Of a DNA stretch of 64,000 bases, positions 1 through 9,135 are shown in pieces. The number at the start of each line of letters is the position of its first letter. The stretch's first letter is position 1. Under the pieces are notes generated by a model. The model searched no databases, was not told the DNA's origin, and saw nothing but the letters and a program-made list of their open reading frames with translations. The stretch lies in the NCBI RefSeq assembly GCF_000688515.1, contig NZ_JHZK01000005.1:114392-178391 (forward strand), written 5' to 3'. The position numbers were made by a program, and so were the translations under genes. The stretch comes from Afifella pfennigii DSM 17143 (GTDB lineage Bacteria; Pseudomonadota; Alphaproteobacteria; Rhizobiales; Afifellaceae).

Positions 1-1034
1 CTTCGCGGAGACCTCGCCCGCAAGCCTCGTCTCCCGTCCAAGGGGGATCGTCCTCGCGCCCGTACCTTCCGCGAAGTCGATGTTGTTCAAGTCCACCCAG
101 AGCACGGACGGGGAGAGAACAGACTCGAAGTAATAGGTGCTGTTTTCATGATCGGCCACGGTCCGCCACAGCGTCATGGAGATGTTGGGGTGGTTGGGAT
201 CTTCCATCCCGACCGGCACCCCGACCGAACGGATGACGGAGAACGCCGCGCCCAGCGCCAAGTCTTCGTCATCGAACTTCGGTGTGCTTTTCAAGAGGTA
301 GTCCGTGCGCACAAAAAGCGGTCTGCGGCGTTGATCGTGCCAGGTAGGAACCGATCTCCTCCAATAATCCTCCAGTAATTGACCAGCGCCAACTGCTCCT
401 CGAATGCAGGCGAGTTGGTCATCACGTCGTAGTCGCGGCTGTGATGGATGTGGAGTTCGCCGTCGATATACTCAAAGATCGCAGAATCGCCGCTCGCATC
501 GGAAAGCGAAAGATGCACCGCGGCAGGGCGACCATTCGGCAAGAGCGGCGCGACGACCGTGAACGGGGGATCCTGCATGTCTGCGACGGCTTCTTCCACA
601 GTCGCATATTTGTCCAGGAAGTATTGGCCCCACGCGCCGACCGACAGGGTCGGCTTTCCGGTCGCGGCCGCGTCGCCGAAATCGGACTCGGCGAGGTACA
701 GGATGTTCGCGACCAGACCAGCCTCGTTCATGCCGTCGGCGTTCGCCGCGTCGTAAAACGAGGCGAAGACCGATCCGTATTTGGACGTCCACGTAATGGG
801 GTTCTCTCCGACACCGCCATCATGTTCCATGCCTCTGGGATACACCCAGAGCGCAGTTGGCGCGGCAGCGTCGTTCCAGTCCATACCGCGCGCGGTTATG
901 TACGTGCCGGTGCCCGTTTCATAGATCAGGCGGGTGCAGGCCTCGGCGTGCTGGCCGGCAAATAGCGTCATAGCCGCGAAGGCGCAGGCGAATGGCGTTT
1001 GAAGACGTCGTGACTTATAGGCTTTGTATTTCAT
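1..1034 (-). pseudogene. Choloylglycine hydrolase / penicillin V acylase family protein, frameshifted and cut by the window edge
   Basis: This is an N-terminal nucleophile amidohydrolase of the bile-salt hydrolase/penicillin V acylase type, probably periplasmic. Residues 1-32 form a signal peptide ending HAEA, so cleavage would expose Cys33 as the catalytic nucleophile; R49 and D52 (ARGMDWN) match the family active site. The first frame stops at 291 after residue 247, while relatives are about 340-360 residues. The missing C-terminal part is present in another frame from about 315 down to base 1, reading DYLLKSTPKFDDEDLALGAA and later RTVADHENSTYYFES, typical family sequence. The break falls at a five-base homopolymer (A at 313-317 on the plus strand). 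Either a real pseudogene or a sequencing indel is possible. The true end lies outside the window. The composition looks less GC-rich than the neighbours. The family call is firm; the exact substrate is not known. Confidence 0.8.
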
Positions 1035-1366
1035 CGTAGATACTCTTAAGCTTCTGATGGGACGCTGGTTTCATCTTTCCGAGATGAGGCGCCGCGTTCG
1101 AGTCCTCGTTGTTGAGCTTTCGGCCGGCGAAAAGCCCAAGCCAAGCGAAACATCGCCCCTGCCGCAACTCCGACACGGCGCTTGGCGCGAAACAGCTGGT
1201 CTAACCCGGTCTTTCCTAAGGGAGTGTGATTTTGGAGCCGGGTGGGGCCGGCACCGCCCTGTGGCGCCGGGCTTTCGGTTGAAGGGGCTCGCGCTCGCGC
1301 CGACCGATTGCGACCCGGCGGGCTGAGGCGAAAGGCGCCCGCCGCGTGCCGGCTGGAAAATGTGTC
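1035..1366. other. Intergenic region without a gene
   Basis: About 330 bases with no ORF that looks real. The only structure seen is an 8-bp inverted repeat (1316-1323 with 1337-1344) just downstream of the yihY stop. It could act as a weak transcript end for the minus-strand operon, but no T-tract follows it. Confidence 0.5.
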
Positions 1367-2308
1367 TTAGCGGCGGCCGAACGGCAGGCGGAGCTGGCGG
1401 CGCATCATCCAGCTTTCCTTGTAGTCGGTGATCTCGTCGTCGATGGCGCGGTTGAGCTCGGCGCCGTACTGGAAGATGAGCGCCTGGATATAGAGGAAGA
1501 ACATCAGCGCCACGATGCCGCCGAGGCCGGCATAGGTTGCGGCGTAATTGGCGAAGGCGCCGATGTAGAGCGAGAAGATCCGCCCCGAGATCCACCACAG
1601 CGCCACCGTCAGGATGACGCCCGCCGCCATGACGCGCACCCGCCTGTGATTCGCCGGCAGGAAGACATGCACGGCCGTCAGCATCGCCACCATCACCAGG
1701 AAGAGCAGGACACGGCCGCCAAGGACGATCATCTCCTGATAGAAGCCCTGGTTCGGGAACCAGGCGCGCACCACGGCGAGCCAGATCGGCAGGGCGACGG
1801 CGAGCGCGGAGACGACGATGAGGAACACCATGCCGAGGAAGACGAAGACGAGGCTGCCGCCGTAGCGCTCCAGGAAATGCCGCTCGTCGGCGCAGCGATA
1901 GGCCTTGTTGAGCGCCTCGCGCACGGCCTCCACGGCGCCGGTGATGGAGATGAGGGTGACAAGCAGGCCAAGGGTGATGAGGCCGCCGGTGCGCGTGTTC
2001 AGCACCCTTCGCACTTCCGGCTCGATGGTCTTGACCATGTGCTCGGGCATGACGTGGAAGGCCTCGCGCGTCAGATAGTCGGCGAGCTCCTGGCCGCCGA
2101 AGGCGCCGGCAAGGGCGATGAGAAGGAGCAGGAAGGGAAACAGCGCGAAGATCAGCGAAAAGGCGATGGCGCTCGCCAGCATGATGCCGTCATGGCGCAA
2201 CAGGCCGGAGATGGCGTTGATATTGATGCGCCAGATAAGGCGCAGGATGCGCCAGCCCCAGTAAAGGAGCCATAACGGCCAGGATAAATCGCTGCGGCCT
2301 TGCTGCAT
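1367..2308 (-). CDS. YihY/virulence factor BrkB family inner-membrane protein
   Basis: This is a polytopic inner-membrane protein of the YihY/BrkB family (historically annotated as RNase BN). The molecular role is not settled for the family. About six hydrophobic segments are visible, including a long one near residues 40-70 and another ending in the C-terminal IQALIFQYGAELN stretch. At about 313 residues it is the usual length. I take the ATG at 2308 rather than the TTG at 2320. It lies 93 bases downstream of phaB on the same strand and may be read through from the PHB genes, though no functional link is implied. Confidence 0.85.
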   Translation of the reverse strand: MQQGRSDLSWPLWLLYWGWRILRLIWRININAISGLLRHDGIMLASAIAFSLIFALFPFLLLLIALAGAFGGQELADYLTREAFHVMPEHMVKTIEPEVRRVLNTRTGGLITLGLLVTLISITGAVEAVREALNKAYRCADERHFLERYGGSLVFVFLGMVFLIVVSALAVALPIWLAVVRAWFPNQGFYQEMIVLGGRVLLFLVMVAMLTAVHVFLPANHRRVRVMAAGVILTVALWWISGRIFSLYIGAFANYAATYAGLGGIVALMFFLYIQALIFQYGAELNRAIDDEITDYKESWMMRRQLRLPFGRR

Positions 2309-2401
2309 GGCTGCTCTCAACCACGCGCCGCCGTGGCCGGCAAGGCCGTCGGCGGTGCGGACGGGCGGGCAGGCGCAGCGGGAGGCCGCGGCTGTGTTGC
2401 C

Positions 2402-3127
2402 TCAACCCATATATTGGCCGCCATTGGCGGAGAGGGTAGAGCCGGTGACGAAGCCCGCCTCGTCGGCGACGAGGAAGACGACGGCTCTTGCGATCTCCTC
2501 CGGCTCGCCAAGCCGGCCGACCGGGATCTGCGGCAGGATATGCTTGTCCAGCACCTCCTGCGGCATCGCCGTCACCATCTCCGTGGCGATATAGCCGGGG
2601 CAGATGGCGTTGACGGTGATGCCCTTCCTCGCCCCTTCCAGGGCGAGGGCGCGGGTGAAGCCGATCTCGCCGGCCTTGGCGGCGGAATAATTGACCTGGC
2701 CCATCTGGCCCTTCTGGCCGTTGATGGAGGAGATGTTGACGATGCGCCCAAAGCCGCGCTCGCGCATGCCATCCCAGACGGGACGGCACATGTTGAAGAG
2801 CGAGCCGAGATTGGTGTCGATGACGGCGCGCCAGGCCTCGCCGCTCAGCTTGTGGAACATGGCGTCGCGGGTGATGCCGGCATTGTTGACGAGGATCTCC
2901 ACCGGGCCGAGCTCCTCCTCCACCGCGGCGATGCCCTCGCGACAGGCGGCCTCCTCGGAGACGTCCCATTTGAAGACGGAGATGCCCGTCTCCTCCCTGA
3001 AGGCGTTCGCTTTCTCCTCGTTGCCGGCGTAATTGGCGGCGACCTGGTGGCCGGCCTCCTTCAAGGCCTTGGAAATGGCCGCGCCGATGCCGCGCGTGCC
3101 GCCGGTGACGATTGCCGTTCTGCCCAT
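2402..3127 (-). CDS. phaB: Acetoacetyl-CoA reductase (PHB synthesis)
   Basis: This is an NADPH-dependent short-chain dehydrogenase that reduces acetoacetyl-CoA to (R)-3-hydroxybutyryl-CoA, the second step of polyhydroxybutyrate synthesis, in the cytoplasm. The nucleotide-binding TGGTRGIG motif is at residues 8-15, NNAG at 81-84, and the catalytic triad is S134, Y147 and K151, within the phaB-typical NISSINGQKGQMGQVNYSAAK pattern split around these residues. At 241 residues it is exactly the usual PhaB length. It follows phaA by about 160 bases on the same strand, the classic phaA-phaB order. No PHA synthase gene (phaC) is in the window. Confidence 0.96.
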   Translation of the reverse strand: MGRTAIVTGGTRGIGAAISKALKEAGHQVAANYAGNEEKANAFREETGISVFKWDVSEEAACREGIAAVEEELGPVEILVNNAGITRDAMFHKLSGEAWRAVIDTNLGSLFNMCRPVWDGMRERGFGRIVNISSINGQKGQMGQVNYSAAKAGEIGFTRALALEGARKGITVNAICPGYIATEMVTAMPQEVLDKHILPQIPVGRLGEPEEIARAVVFLVADEAGFVTGSTLSANGGQYMG

Positions 3128-3288
3128 CTCGCTTTTTCCCCTCTTGGAAGCCGGGGACCTCTGTCGGGTCGCCTCGGCGCTTGTGCCGATAAAGGCGTGA
3201 TCAGCTTACTATCGGTGCGGTCTTTCAGCTTTGCGACTGTCTCCCTGGCTACACCTGCAACGGCGCCTCATCGTCGCGGCGAAGGCCC

Positions 3289-4464
3289 TCAGGGGCGCTC
3301 CACGCACATGGCGATGCCCATGCCGCCGCCGATGCAAAGCGTGGCAAGGCCCTTCTTGGCGTCGCGGCGCTGCATCTCGAACAGGAGCGTGTTCAGAATG
3401 CGCGCCCCGGAGGCCCCGACCGGATGGCCGATAGCGATGGCCCCGCCATTGACGTTGACGATGTCGCCGTTCCAGCCGAGATCCTTGTTGACGGCGCAGG
3501 CCTGGGCGGCGAAGGCCTCGTTGGCTTCCACCAGATCGAGATCCTCCGTCGTCCAGCCGGCCTTCTCCAGGGCCCGGCGCGAGGCCGGGATCGGGCCGGA
3601 GCCCATGATCGCCGGGTCGACGCCGGCCGTCGCCCAGGAGACGATGCGGGCCAGCGGAGCGACGCCGCGGCGCTCCGCCTCCGCCTCCGACATGAGCAGC
3701 ACGGCGGCGGCGCCGTCGTTGATGCCGGAGGCGTTGCCGGCCGTCACGGAGCCTTCCTTGTCGAAGGCGGGGCGCAGCGAGGCGACCTTCTCCAAGGTGG
3801 TGCCGGCGCGGATATATTCGTCGTCCTGCACCACCGTGTCGCCCTTGCGGCCCTTCACCGTCACCGGGACGATCTCGTCCTTGAAGCGGCCTTCCTTCTG
3901 CGCCTTCTCGGCCTTGTTCTGCGAGGCGACGGCGAACGCGTCCTGCTCGTCGCGGGTGATCTGCCATTGCCGGGCGACGTTCTCGGCGGTGATGCCCATG
4001 TGGTAGCCGTTGAAGGCGTCGAGAAGCCCGTCCTTCAGCATGGTGTCGACCATCTTGTAGTCGCCCATCTTCACGCCTTGCCGCAGATGCGCGGCATGGG
4101 GAGCCATGGACATCGATTCCTGGCCGCCGGCGACGATGATGGCGGCGTCGCCGCAGCTAATCTGCTGCATGCCGAGGGCGACGGCCCTGAGGCCGGAGCC
4201 GCAAAGCTGATTGATGCCCCAGGCCGTCGTCTCCTTGGCGCAACCGGCGGCCATGGCCGCCTGGCGGGCGGGGTTCTGGCCTTCGGCGGCGGCGAGGATC
4301 TGGCCCATGATCACCTCGTCGACCTCCTCGCCGGCAACGCCGGCGCGCTCCAGCACGCCCTTGATGGCGACGGCGCCGAGCTGGTGCGCCGGCAGGGTGG
4401 CGAAGGCCCCGTTGAAGGAGCCGACGGGCGTGCGCGCGGCGCTGGCAATGACAATGGCGGACAA
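3289..4464 (-). CDS. phaA: Acetyl-CoA acetyltransferase (beta-ketothiolase)
   Basis: This thiolase condenses two acetyl-CoA into acetoacetyl-CoA, the entry step to PHB. The nucleophile Cys88 sits in QLCGSGLRA; the C-terminal [10 protein letters not shown] and [11 protein letters not shown] blocks carry the His and second Cys of the active site. The start is set at the TTG at 4464. It lies six bases after a perfect AGGAGGT ribosome-binding site (4471-4477), gives [15 protein letters not shown] and yields 391 residues, the normal thiolase length. The ATG at 4533 would add 23 residues foreign to the family. The gene is divergent from phaR, which is expected to control it. Confidence 0.96.
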   Translation of the reverse strand: MSAIVIASAARTPVGSFNGAFATLPAHQLGAVAIKGVLERAGVAGEEVDEVIMGQILAAAEGQNPARQAAMAAGCAKETTAWGINQLCGSGLRAVALGMQQISCGDAAIIVAGGQESMSMAPHAAHLRQGVKMGDYKMVDTMLKDGLLDAFNGYHMGITAENVARQWQITRDEQDAFAVASQNKAEKAQKEGRFKDEIVPVTVKGRKGDTVVQDDEYIRAGTTLEKVASLRPAFDKEGSVTAGNASGINDGAAAVLLMSEAEAERRGVAPLARIVSWATAGVDPAIMGSGPIPASRRALEKAGWTTEDLDLVEANEAFAAQACAVNKDLGWNGDIVNVNGGAIAIGHPVGASGARILNTLLFEMQRRDAKKGLATLCIGGGMGIAMCVERP

Positions 4465-4470
4465 GAGATC

Positions 4471-4477
4471 ACCTCCT
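4471..4477 (-). promoter_or_regulatory. Ribosome-binding site that fixes the phaA TTG start
   Basis: On the minus strand this reads AGGAGGT, complementary to the 16S rRNA 3' end, with six bases of spacing to the TTG at 4464. No comparable site precedes the upstream ATG at 4533. Confidence 0.85.
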
Positions 4478-4723
4478 GATGGTGGGAAAACGCGCCGCCC
4501 CGAAGGAGAGGCGAGGCGCGGCGGCTCGTTCAATCTTAAAAAGCGCGGGGGGCTGACCTGTCAACGCCGGCGGGGGCAGCAAAGGCGGCTTTGTGGGCTC
4601 GATTCGGCAGTGCAAAAAGAATTTGGCAAGGCCGGCGTTATCTCCTTATCCTGCCGGCTTATCCGCCGGGAGGAAGAAGGCGCTCCTATCCTGCAACCTC
4701 TTTTGGAACGAGCCCCAAGTCGC

Positions 4724-5305
4724 ATGAGTAAAGCGCAGCCGACCGTGATCAAGAAATACGCCAACAGGCGCCTCTACCATACGGGCACCTCCACCTATGT
4801 GACGCTGGAGGATCTCGCCCGCATGGTGAAGGACGGCGAGGAATTCGCGGTCGTCGACGCCAAGAGCGGCGAGGACATCACCCGCGCCGTGCTCGGCCAG
4901 ATCATCTTCGAGCAGGAGAACAAGGGCCAGCACCTGTTGCCCATCACCTTCCTGCGCCAGCTCATCCGCTATTACGGCGATAGCATGCAGGCCTTCGTGC
5001 CCAGCTATCTGGAAACCTCGCTCGCCGCCTTCTCCAAGGATCAGGAGAAGCTGCGCGAGCAGATGACGCGCGCCTTCAAGGGCGACGCCTTCGGGGTGAT
5101 GGAGGAGCAGGCGCGGCGCAACATGGAGATGTTCACCGAGGCGATGAAGATGTTCACGCCCTTCGGCGCGCCCGATGGCGGTGCCGGCAGCCGGCCGGCG
5201 AGCAAATCGCCGGAGGCGCAGGCGCGCGAAATCGAGGCGCTGCGCACGCAGCTGCGCGAGATGCAGCGCACCATCGATACGATCGCCGGCGACAGCAAGG
5301 AATAG
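4724..5305 (+). CDS. phaR: Polyhydroxyalkanoate synthesis repressor PhaR
   Basis: This is a DNA- and PHB-binding regulator that represses phasin and PHB genes until polymer granules titrate it. It shows the family-defining N-terminal block IKKYANRRLYHTGTSTYVTL followed by the PHB-accumulation regulator domain (roughly residues 8-115) and a C-terminal coiled-coil-like tail rich in Arg, Glu and Gln. It has 193 residues, usual for rhizobial PhaR. The long open frame begins far upstream at 4211, but the family sequence starts at the ATG at 4724. It is transcribed away from phaA across a 259-base divergent promoter region. Confidence 0.95.
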   Translation: MSKAQPTVIKKYANRRLYHTGTSTYVTLEDLARMVKDGEEFAVVDAKSGEDITRAVLGQIIFEQENKGQHLLPITFLRQLIRYYGDSMQAFVPSYLETSLAAFSKDQEKLREQMTRAFKGDAFGVMEEQARRNMEMFTEAMKMFTPFGAPDGGAGSRPASKSPEAQAREIEALRTQLREMQRTIDTIAGDSKE

Positions 5306-5331
5306 TCAGCAAGGAACGGGCCGGGGCGGCG

Positions 5332-7083
5332 CTAGCCTTCCTGCGGCGAAGAGGCGTTGGCGAGAAGATCGAAGCCGGCGGCGACGAGACGCTCCGCCGT
5401 TGCCTTGTCCGGCACGCCGGTGACGAAGGCCGTCAGGCCAAGGGCGGCGAGATAATCCGCCGTCAGCTTCCAGGTCTCGTCGTCGCCCGCGCGAAGACGA
5501 TTGGCGAGGGCGGAAAACGCGATCCCGACATAGTTGGCGTTCACGCCATGCATGCGCCCGAGCTCCCAGAAGCGGCCGTCGAAGCCGGTGATGCCGACGG
5601 CGCAGCCTAGCTCGCCCAGGCGGGCAAGCAGCCCGTGAAGCTCCTCGCCGTCGCGCACCAGGGCGGCGAAGGGGAAACCAAAGATGAGGCGGCCGGCGTT
5701 GTTTCCGTCCTCGCCGAGAATGCGCGACAGATTGGCGAGCCACACGTCGCTGGAAAGGGCGCCGAGGGAGCCGTTCAGGAAGAAGCGGTCTTGCGGCGAG
5801 GCGGCGAGCGCCTCATGCGCCAGATGCAGGAGGCGCATATCGACAAGCTGGGCAAATCCGAGGCCCTCGGCGCGCATAAGGGCCGTGGCGGCCGACTTGG
5901 CTTTGCCGTCTTCGCCGATGAGGATCGGCTCCAGACAGAAGAAGGTTGTCTCGCCGCTGGCAGCGCTGCGGACCGGTTGCGGCAGAAGACGCACACGGCC
6001 CTCGCGCAGAGCGACCAGCAGCTCCTCCACCTCCTCGCCGCCACGCTGCGCCGGGATCGGCGCCAGCGCCGTATCGCTCCGGTCCAGGACGAGATGGCCG
6101 CCACCGGCTTCCTGCGCCCGGGCGAGGGCCCTGCGGGCGCTGTCGAGGCATTGGCGCAGGCTGTCCGCCTCGTCGCCCGCCAGGGAAACCGCGCCGACGG
6201 AGACCACGGGCAGGATCACCCGGTCGCGCAACGGCACGGAAGCCGTCTTCAGGCTTTCGGTGAGGCGCTGCAGCGCCGTTTCCGCCTCTCCGGGAGCGAC
6301 CCGGTTGAGGATGATGGCGATCTCGCCATCGCCCAGCTTGCCGGTGATGTCGGTGTCGCGCACCGTCTGCGACAGGGTGAGGGCGATGGCGTTCAGCATC
6401 GGATCGATGACCTGCGGGCCGTAGGTCTCGCTCGCCAGCTTGATATTGTCGATGGAGACAAGGGCGAGGACGAAGGGCACTTCGTAGTGCCGGGAGACGA
6501 CGATGGTGTCTTCCAGAAGACGCAGGAAATTGGCCCGATCCCGCAGAGCGCAGCCGGGCGGGGCCGGCACGCCCTCCGCGTCCTGGCGCGGCTGCATGCG
6601 CACCGCACCGCGGGCCAGCACCGGCTCGCCGGAGCGGCCGGCATACCAGCGGCCGCGGTCGCGCACCCAGATGCGGCGCGAGGCGCTGCCGTCCTTGCAC
6701 AGCAGCGCATAGGTGATGTCGTAGGGAACGCCCTCGCCGTAATCGATGGCGATGGCGCTGCGCACCGTCTGGGTGCGGTTGGTCAGGCTATCGGGGTCGA
6801 CAAGCTTCTCAAAGGCCGCGCCGGTGACGATGTCCTTCAGCGCCGCGATGCCCAGGGCGCTCGCCGCGTTGCTGGCCCAGCGCAACCGGTCGCTGAGGAG
6901 ATCCCATTCGTAGACGGTCTCGCCGATCTCCGTCAGGATCGCCTGCGCCGTGGCGCCCGGCGCCGGACCGTCATCCTCGGCATGGGCGCGCACGACGGGC
7001 GTCAAGTCCGGCACGTAGGCCTCAGCCGGATCCAGTTTCTTCAGTATACCTTTCTCTGGCAAAGCGTCGTTCCCGCTGGCCAC
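5332..7083 (-). CDS. PAS-GGDEF-EAL protein with degenerate catalytic motifs
   Basis: The protein has the architecture of a cyclic-di-GMP enzyme. An N-terminal PAS-like region (about residues 40-140, with an EWDLLSDRLRW core) is followed by a GGDEF domain (about 180-320) and an EAL domain (about 345-570). Both output motifs have decayed. The GGDEF signature reads LGDGE. The EAL block reads LEPIL with a Gly/Ser-rich FLNGSLGAL where metal-binding Asn is expected, and the DDFG-type motif is TGFDGRF. Neither cyclase nor phosphodiesterase activity is therefore expected. A c-di-GMP-binding or scaffold role is inferred. There is no clear membrane segment. The start is uncertain: a GTG at 7083 follows a G-rich stretch, and a TTG at 7104 is the alternative. 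Confidence 0.75.
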   Translation of the reverse strand: MASGNDALPEKGILKKLDPAEAYVPDLTPVVRAHAEDDGPAPGATAQAILTEIGETVYEWDLLSDRLRWASNAASALGIAALKDIVTGAAFEKLVDPDSLTNRTQTVRSAIAIDYGEGVPYDITYALLCKDGSASRRIWVRDRGRWYAGRSGEPVLARGAVRMQPRQDAEGVPAPPGCALRDRANFLRLLEDTIVVSRHYEVPFVLALVSIDNIKLASETYGPQVIDPMLNAIALTLSQTVRDTDITGKLGDGEIAIILNRVAPGEAETALQRLTESLKTASVPLRDRVILPVVSVGAVSLAGDEADSLRQCLDSARRALARAQEAGGGHLVLDRSDTALAPIPAQRGGEEVEELLVALREGRVRLLPQPVRSAASGETTFFCLEPILIGEDGKAKSAATALMRAEGLGFAQLVDMRLLHLAHEALAASPQDRFFLNGSLGALSSDVWLANLSRILGEDGNNAGRLIFGFPFAALVRDGEELHGLLARLGELGCAVGITGFDGRFWELGRMHGVNANYVGIAFSALANRLRAGDDETWKLTADYLAALGLTAFVTGVPDKATAERLVAAGFDLLANASSPQEG

Positions 7084-7153
7084 AAGCCCCCCGCAAGGTG
7101 CCAAAGGCTGATAAATCCTGGGTTAAGACGCGTGGCGGCTTTTTCTGCAACCT

Positions 7154-8737
7154 TCAGTAGCCGAGGGCGCAGCCGTCCTTGCGCGGATCGGAGGCGCCGA
7201 CAAGGACGCCACGGGCACGGTCGAGACCCACGAACTGGGCCCCGCCAAGGGGGGCGGGCGCCCAGGCGAGCTCGTGGCCCATGGCCACGAGGCCCTCGCG
7301 ACTGGCGCGCGGCATGGCTGTTTCCAGCACGGTGCGCTCGGCGTTGAAGAAAAGCCGCGGACAGTCGATCGCCGCTTGCGGATCGGCGTCGTGGTCGAGG
7401 AGGTTGCCGAGAAGATGGGCGTGACCCATGGCCTGGAAATGCCCGCCCATGACGCCGAAGGCGGCGCTTGTCTGACCGTCCTGGCGCAGGAGCGCCGGAA
7501 TGATGGTGTGCAGCGGGCGCTTGTCGGGCGCGTATTCGTTGGGATGGCCCTCCGCCAGAGAAAAGCCGGTGCCGCGGCTGTGCAGGACGACGCCGGTCTC
7601 AGGCGCCACGATGGCGGAGCCGAAGCCTTGAAACAGCGAGGCGATCAGCGAGACGAAACGGCCCTCGCCGTCGGCGGCGGCGACATAGACCGTGCCGGAA
7701 GGAGGCGGCGGGGCGGCGCGGATCGCCGGGTTGCGGCGGCGCGGATCGATCTGGCCGGCGAGGCCGTCGATGAAGCCCTCCTCCAAAAGCGCGGCCGGCG
7801 GGGTGGTCAGAAAGGCGGGATCTGCCAGCCAGGCGTCGCGTACGCCATAGGCAAGTCGGGCCGCCTCTACCTCAAGATGCAGGCGCTCCGGCGCCAGCAT
7901 CGGCAGGCGCGCCATGTCGAAGCGCTCCAGGATGGCCAGGATGAGGAGGGCGATGGCGCCCTGGCCGTTGGGCGGCAGCTCGACGACCTCGCGGCCGCGA
8001 TAGGCGCGAGACAGAGGCTCCACCCATTCGGCCTTTGCGCCGGCGAGATCTTCCAGGGTGAGGGCACCGCCATGGGCGGCGATGGCCGCCACGATATCCT
8101 CGCCCACCGGCCCGGCGTAGAAGGCGTCGGGCCCCGCCTCGGCGATGCGGCGCAAGGTGGCCGCGAGGGCGGGGAAGCGAACGATGTCGCCGACTTTCGG
8201 CGCCTCGCCGGTCGGCAGGAGATGGCGGCGCGCGCCGGCATCGCGGTGCAGGCGCGGGGCAAGGCCCGCCCAGTCGTGGGCAACGCGCGGGGCCACCGGC
8301 ACGCCCTTCTCGGCAAGGTCGATGGAAGGCGCCAGGGCCGCGTCGAGGCCGAGGCGGCCGAAGCGGGAGAGGAGAGCGGCAAAGCCGCGAAGCCCGGCCG
8401 GAACGGTGACGGCCTCCACCATGTCCGGCGTGATCGCCGTCACGCCGGTGGCGCGAAGCCTATCGGCATCGGCGGTCGCCGGCGCCCGCCCGGAAGCGTT
8501 GAGGCCGTGGATGCTGCCGTCCGGCTCGCTGACAAGGGCGAAGCAATCGCCGCCGATGCCGACCATATGCGGCTCGGCGATGGCGGCGAGGGCCATGGCC
8601 GTCACCGCCGCATCGACGGCGTTGCCGCCGGATTTCAGGCAGGCAAGTCCCGCCTCGCTCGCCAAAGGATGCGAGGTGGCCACCATGCCGTTGCGGGAAT
8701 AGACGGCGGAGCGGCCGGGGCTCTGGAAGTCGCGCAT
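7154..8737 (-). CDS. ggt: Gamma-glutamyltransferase family protein
   Basis: This is a member of the gamma-glutamyltranspeptidase (N-terminal nucleophile) family, which hydrolyses or transfers the gamma-glutamyl group of glutathione and related compounds. The large-subunit start HPLASEAG and the SGGNAVDAAVT block are typical. Autoproteolysis is expected before Thr349 in SGTVYVAA, and the small subunit carries FQGFGSAIV and a C-terminal GGAQFVGLDRARG-like end. It has 527 residues. No convincing signal peptide is visible, so it may be cytoplasmic like many alphaproteobacterial paralogues. Relatives include acylases for cephalosporin-type substrates, so the substrate is uncertain. Confidence 0.9.
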   Translation of the reverse strand: MRDFQSPGRSAVYSRNGMVATSHPLASEAGLACLKSGGNAVDAAVTAMALAAIAEPHMVGIGGDCFALVSEPDGSIHGLNASGRAPATADADRLRATGVTAITPDMVEAVTVPAGLRGFAALLSRFGRLGLDAALAPSIDLAEKGVPVAPRVAHDWAGLAPRLHRDAGARRHLLPTGEAPKVGDIVRFPALAATLRRIAEAGPDAFYAGPVGEDIVAAIAAHGGALTLEDLAGAKAEWVEPLSRAYRGREVVELPPNGQGAIALLILAILERFDMARLPMLAPERLHLEVEAARLAYGVRDAWLADPAFLTTPPAALLEEGFIDGLAGQIDPRRRNPAIRAAPPPPSGTVYVAAADGEGRFVSLIASLFQGFGSAIVAPETGVVLHSRGTGFSLAEGHPNEYAPDKRPLHTIIPALLRQDGQTSAAFGVMGGHFQAMGHAHLLGNLLDHDADPQAAIDCPRLFFNAERTVLETAMPRASREGLVAMGHELAWAPAPLGGAQFVGLDRARGVLVGASDPRKDGCALGY

Positions 8738-8768
8738 GGGCTCAGACCGGGCGCATGCGCCAGGGCGA

Positions 8769-8794
8769 CAAAAAAGGCCGGCACGCGGCCGGCC
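8769..8794 (-). terminator. Rho-independent terminator downstream of rpmF
   Basis: Perfect 7-bp stem GGCCGGC/GCCGGCC (8776-8782 with 8788-8794) with a 5-base loop, followed on the minus strand by a run of six T. It separates rpmF from ggt. Confidence 0.88.
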
Positions 8795-8821
8795 CGATCT
8801 CAGAAGCGATGCGAGCCCGGC

Positions 8822-9007
8822 TCAGAGGCCGGCCTTCGGCGCGAGAACCTGGCGGCCGCGATACTTGCCGGACTTCAGGTCGACATGGTGCGGCCGGCGC
8901 AGCTCGCCGGAATCCTTGTCTTCCACATAGGTCGGTGCCTTCAGCGCATCCGCAGAACGGCGGAAGCCGCGCTTCATCGGCGTGGTTTTTCTTTTCGGGA
9001 CGGCCAT
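8822..9007 (-). CDS. rpmF: 50S ribosomal protein L32
   Basis: A 61-residue basic protein starting [20 protein letters not shown], the unmistakable L32 N-terminus, and ending [10 protein letters not shown]. It is part of the large ribosomal subunit near the peptidyl-transferase exit region. The start ATG at 9007 has GGAG about eight bases upstream. It stands as a single transcript bounded by a strong terminator (8769-8794). The coding frame continues open far upstream, which hides the real start in automated ORF calls. This alphaproteobacterial L32 lacks the zinc-binding Cys pairs seen in some others. Confidence 0.97.
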   Translation of the reverse strand: MAVPKRKTTPMKRGFRRSADALKAPTYVEDKDSGELRRPHHVDLKSGKYRGRQVLAPKAGL

Positions 9008-9135
9008 GTCGTGCTCCGTGAATGGGTCGAAAGGGCGCTTGGCCCATGCCCGAACGGCCCGCGCGGGGCAGGCTTCGGCGCTTTGGCGCGCGATATAGCC
9101 GCTCCAAGCGCCTTTGACCAGCCGGGCGGAGAAAA

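Noticed and set aside
1346..2275. Long plus-strand ORF of 309 residues
   Set aside because: Antisense to yihY; low-complexity Asp/Glu/His composition typical of GC-rich shadow frames.
4465..4723. PhaR operator in the phaA-phaR intergenic region
   Set aside because: A few TGC/GCA steps are present (about 4606-4632) but no clear inverted TGC-rich box; not strong enough to list.
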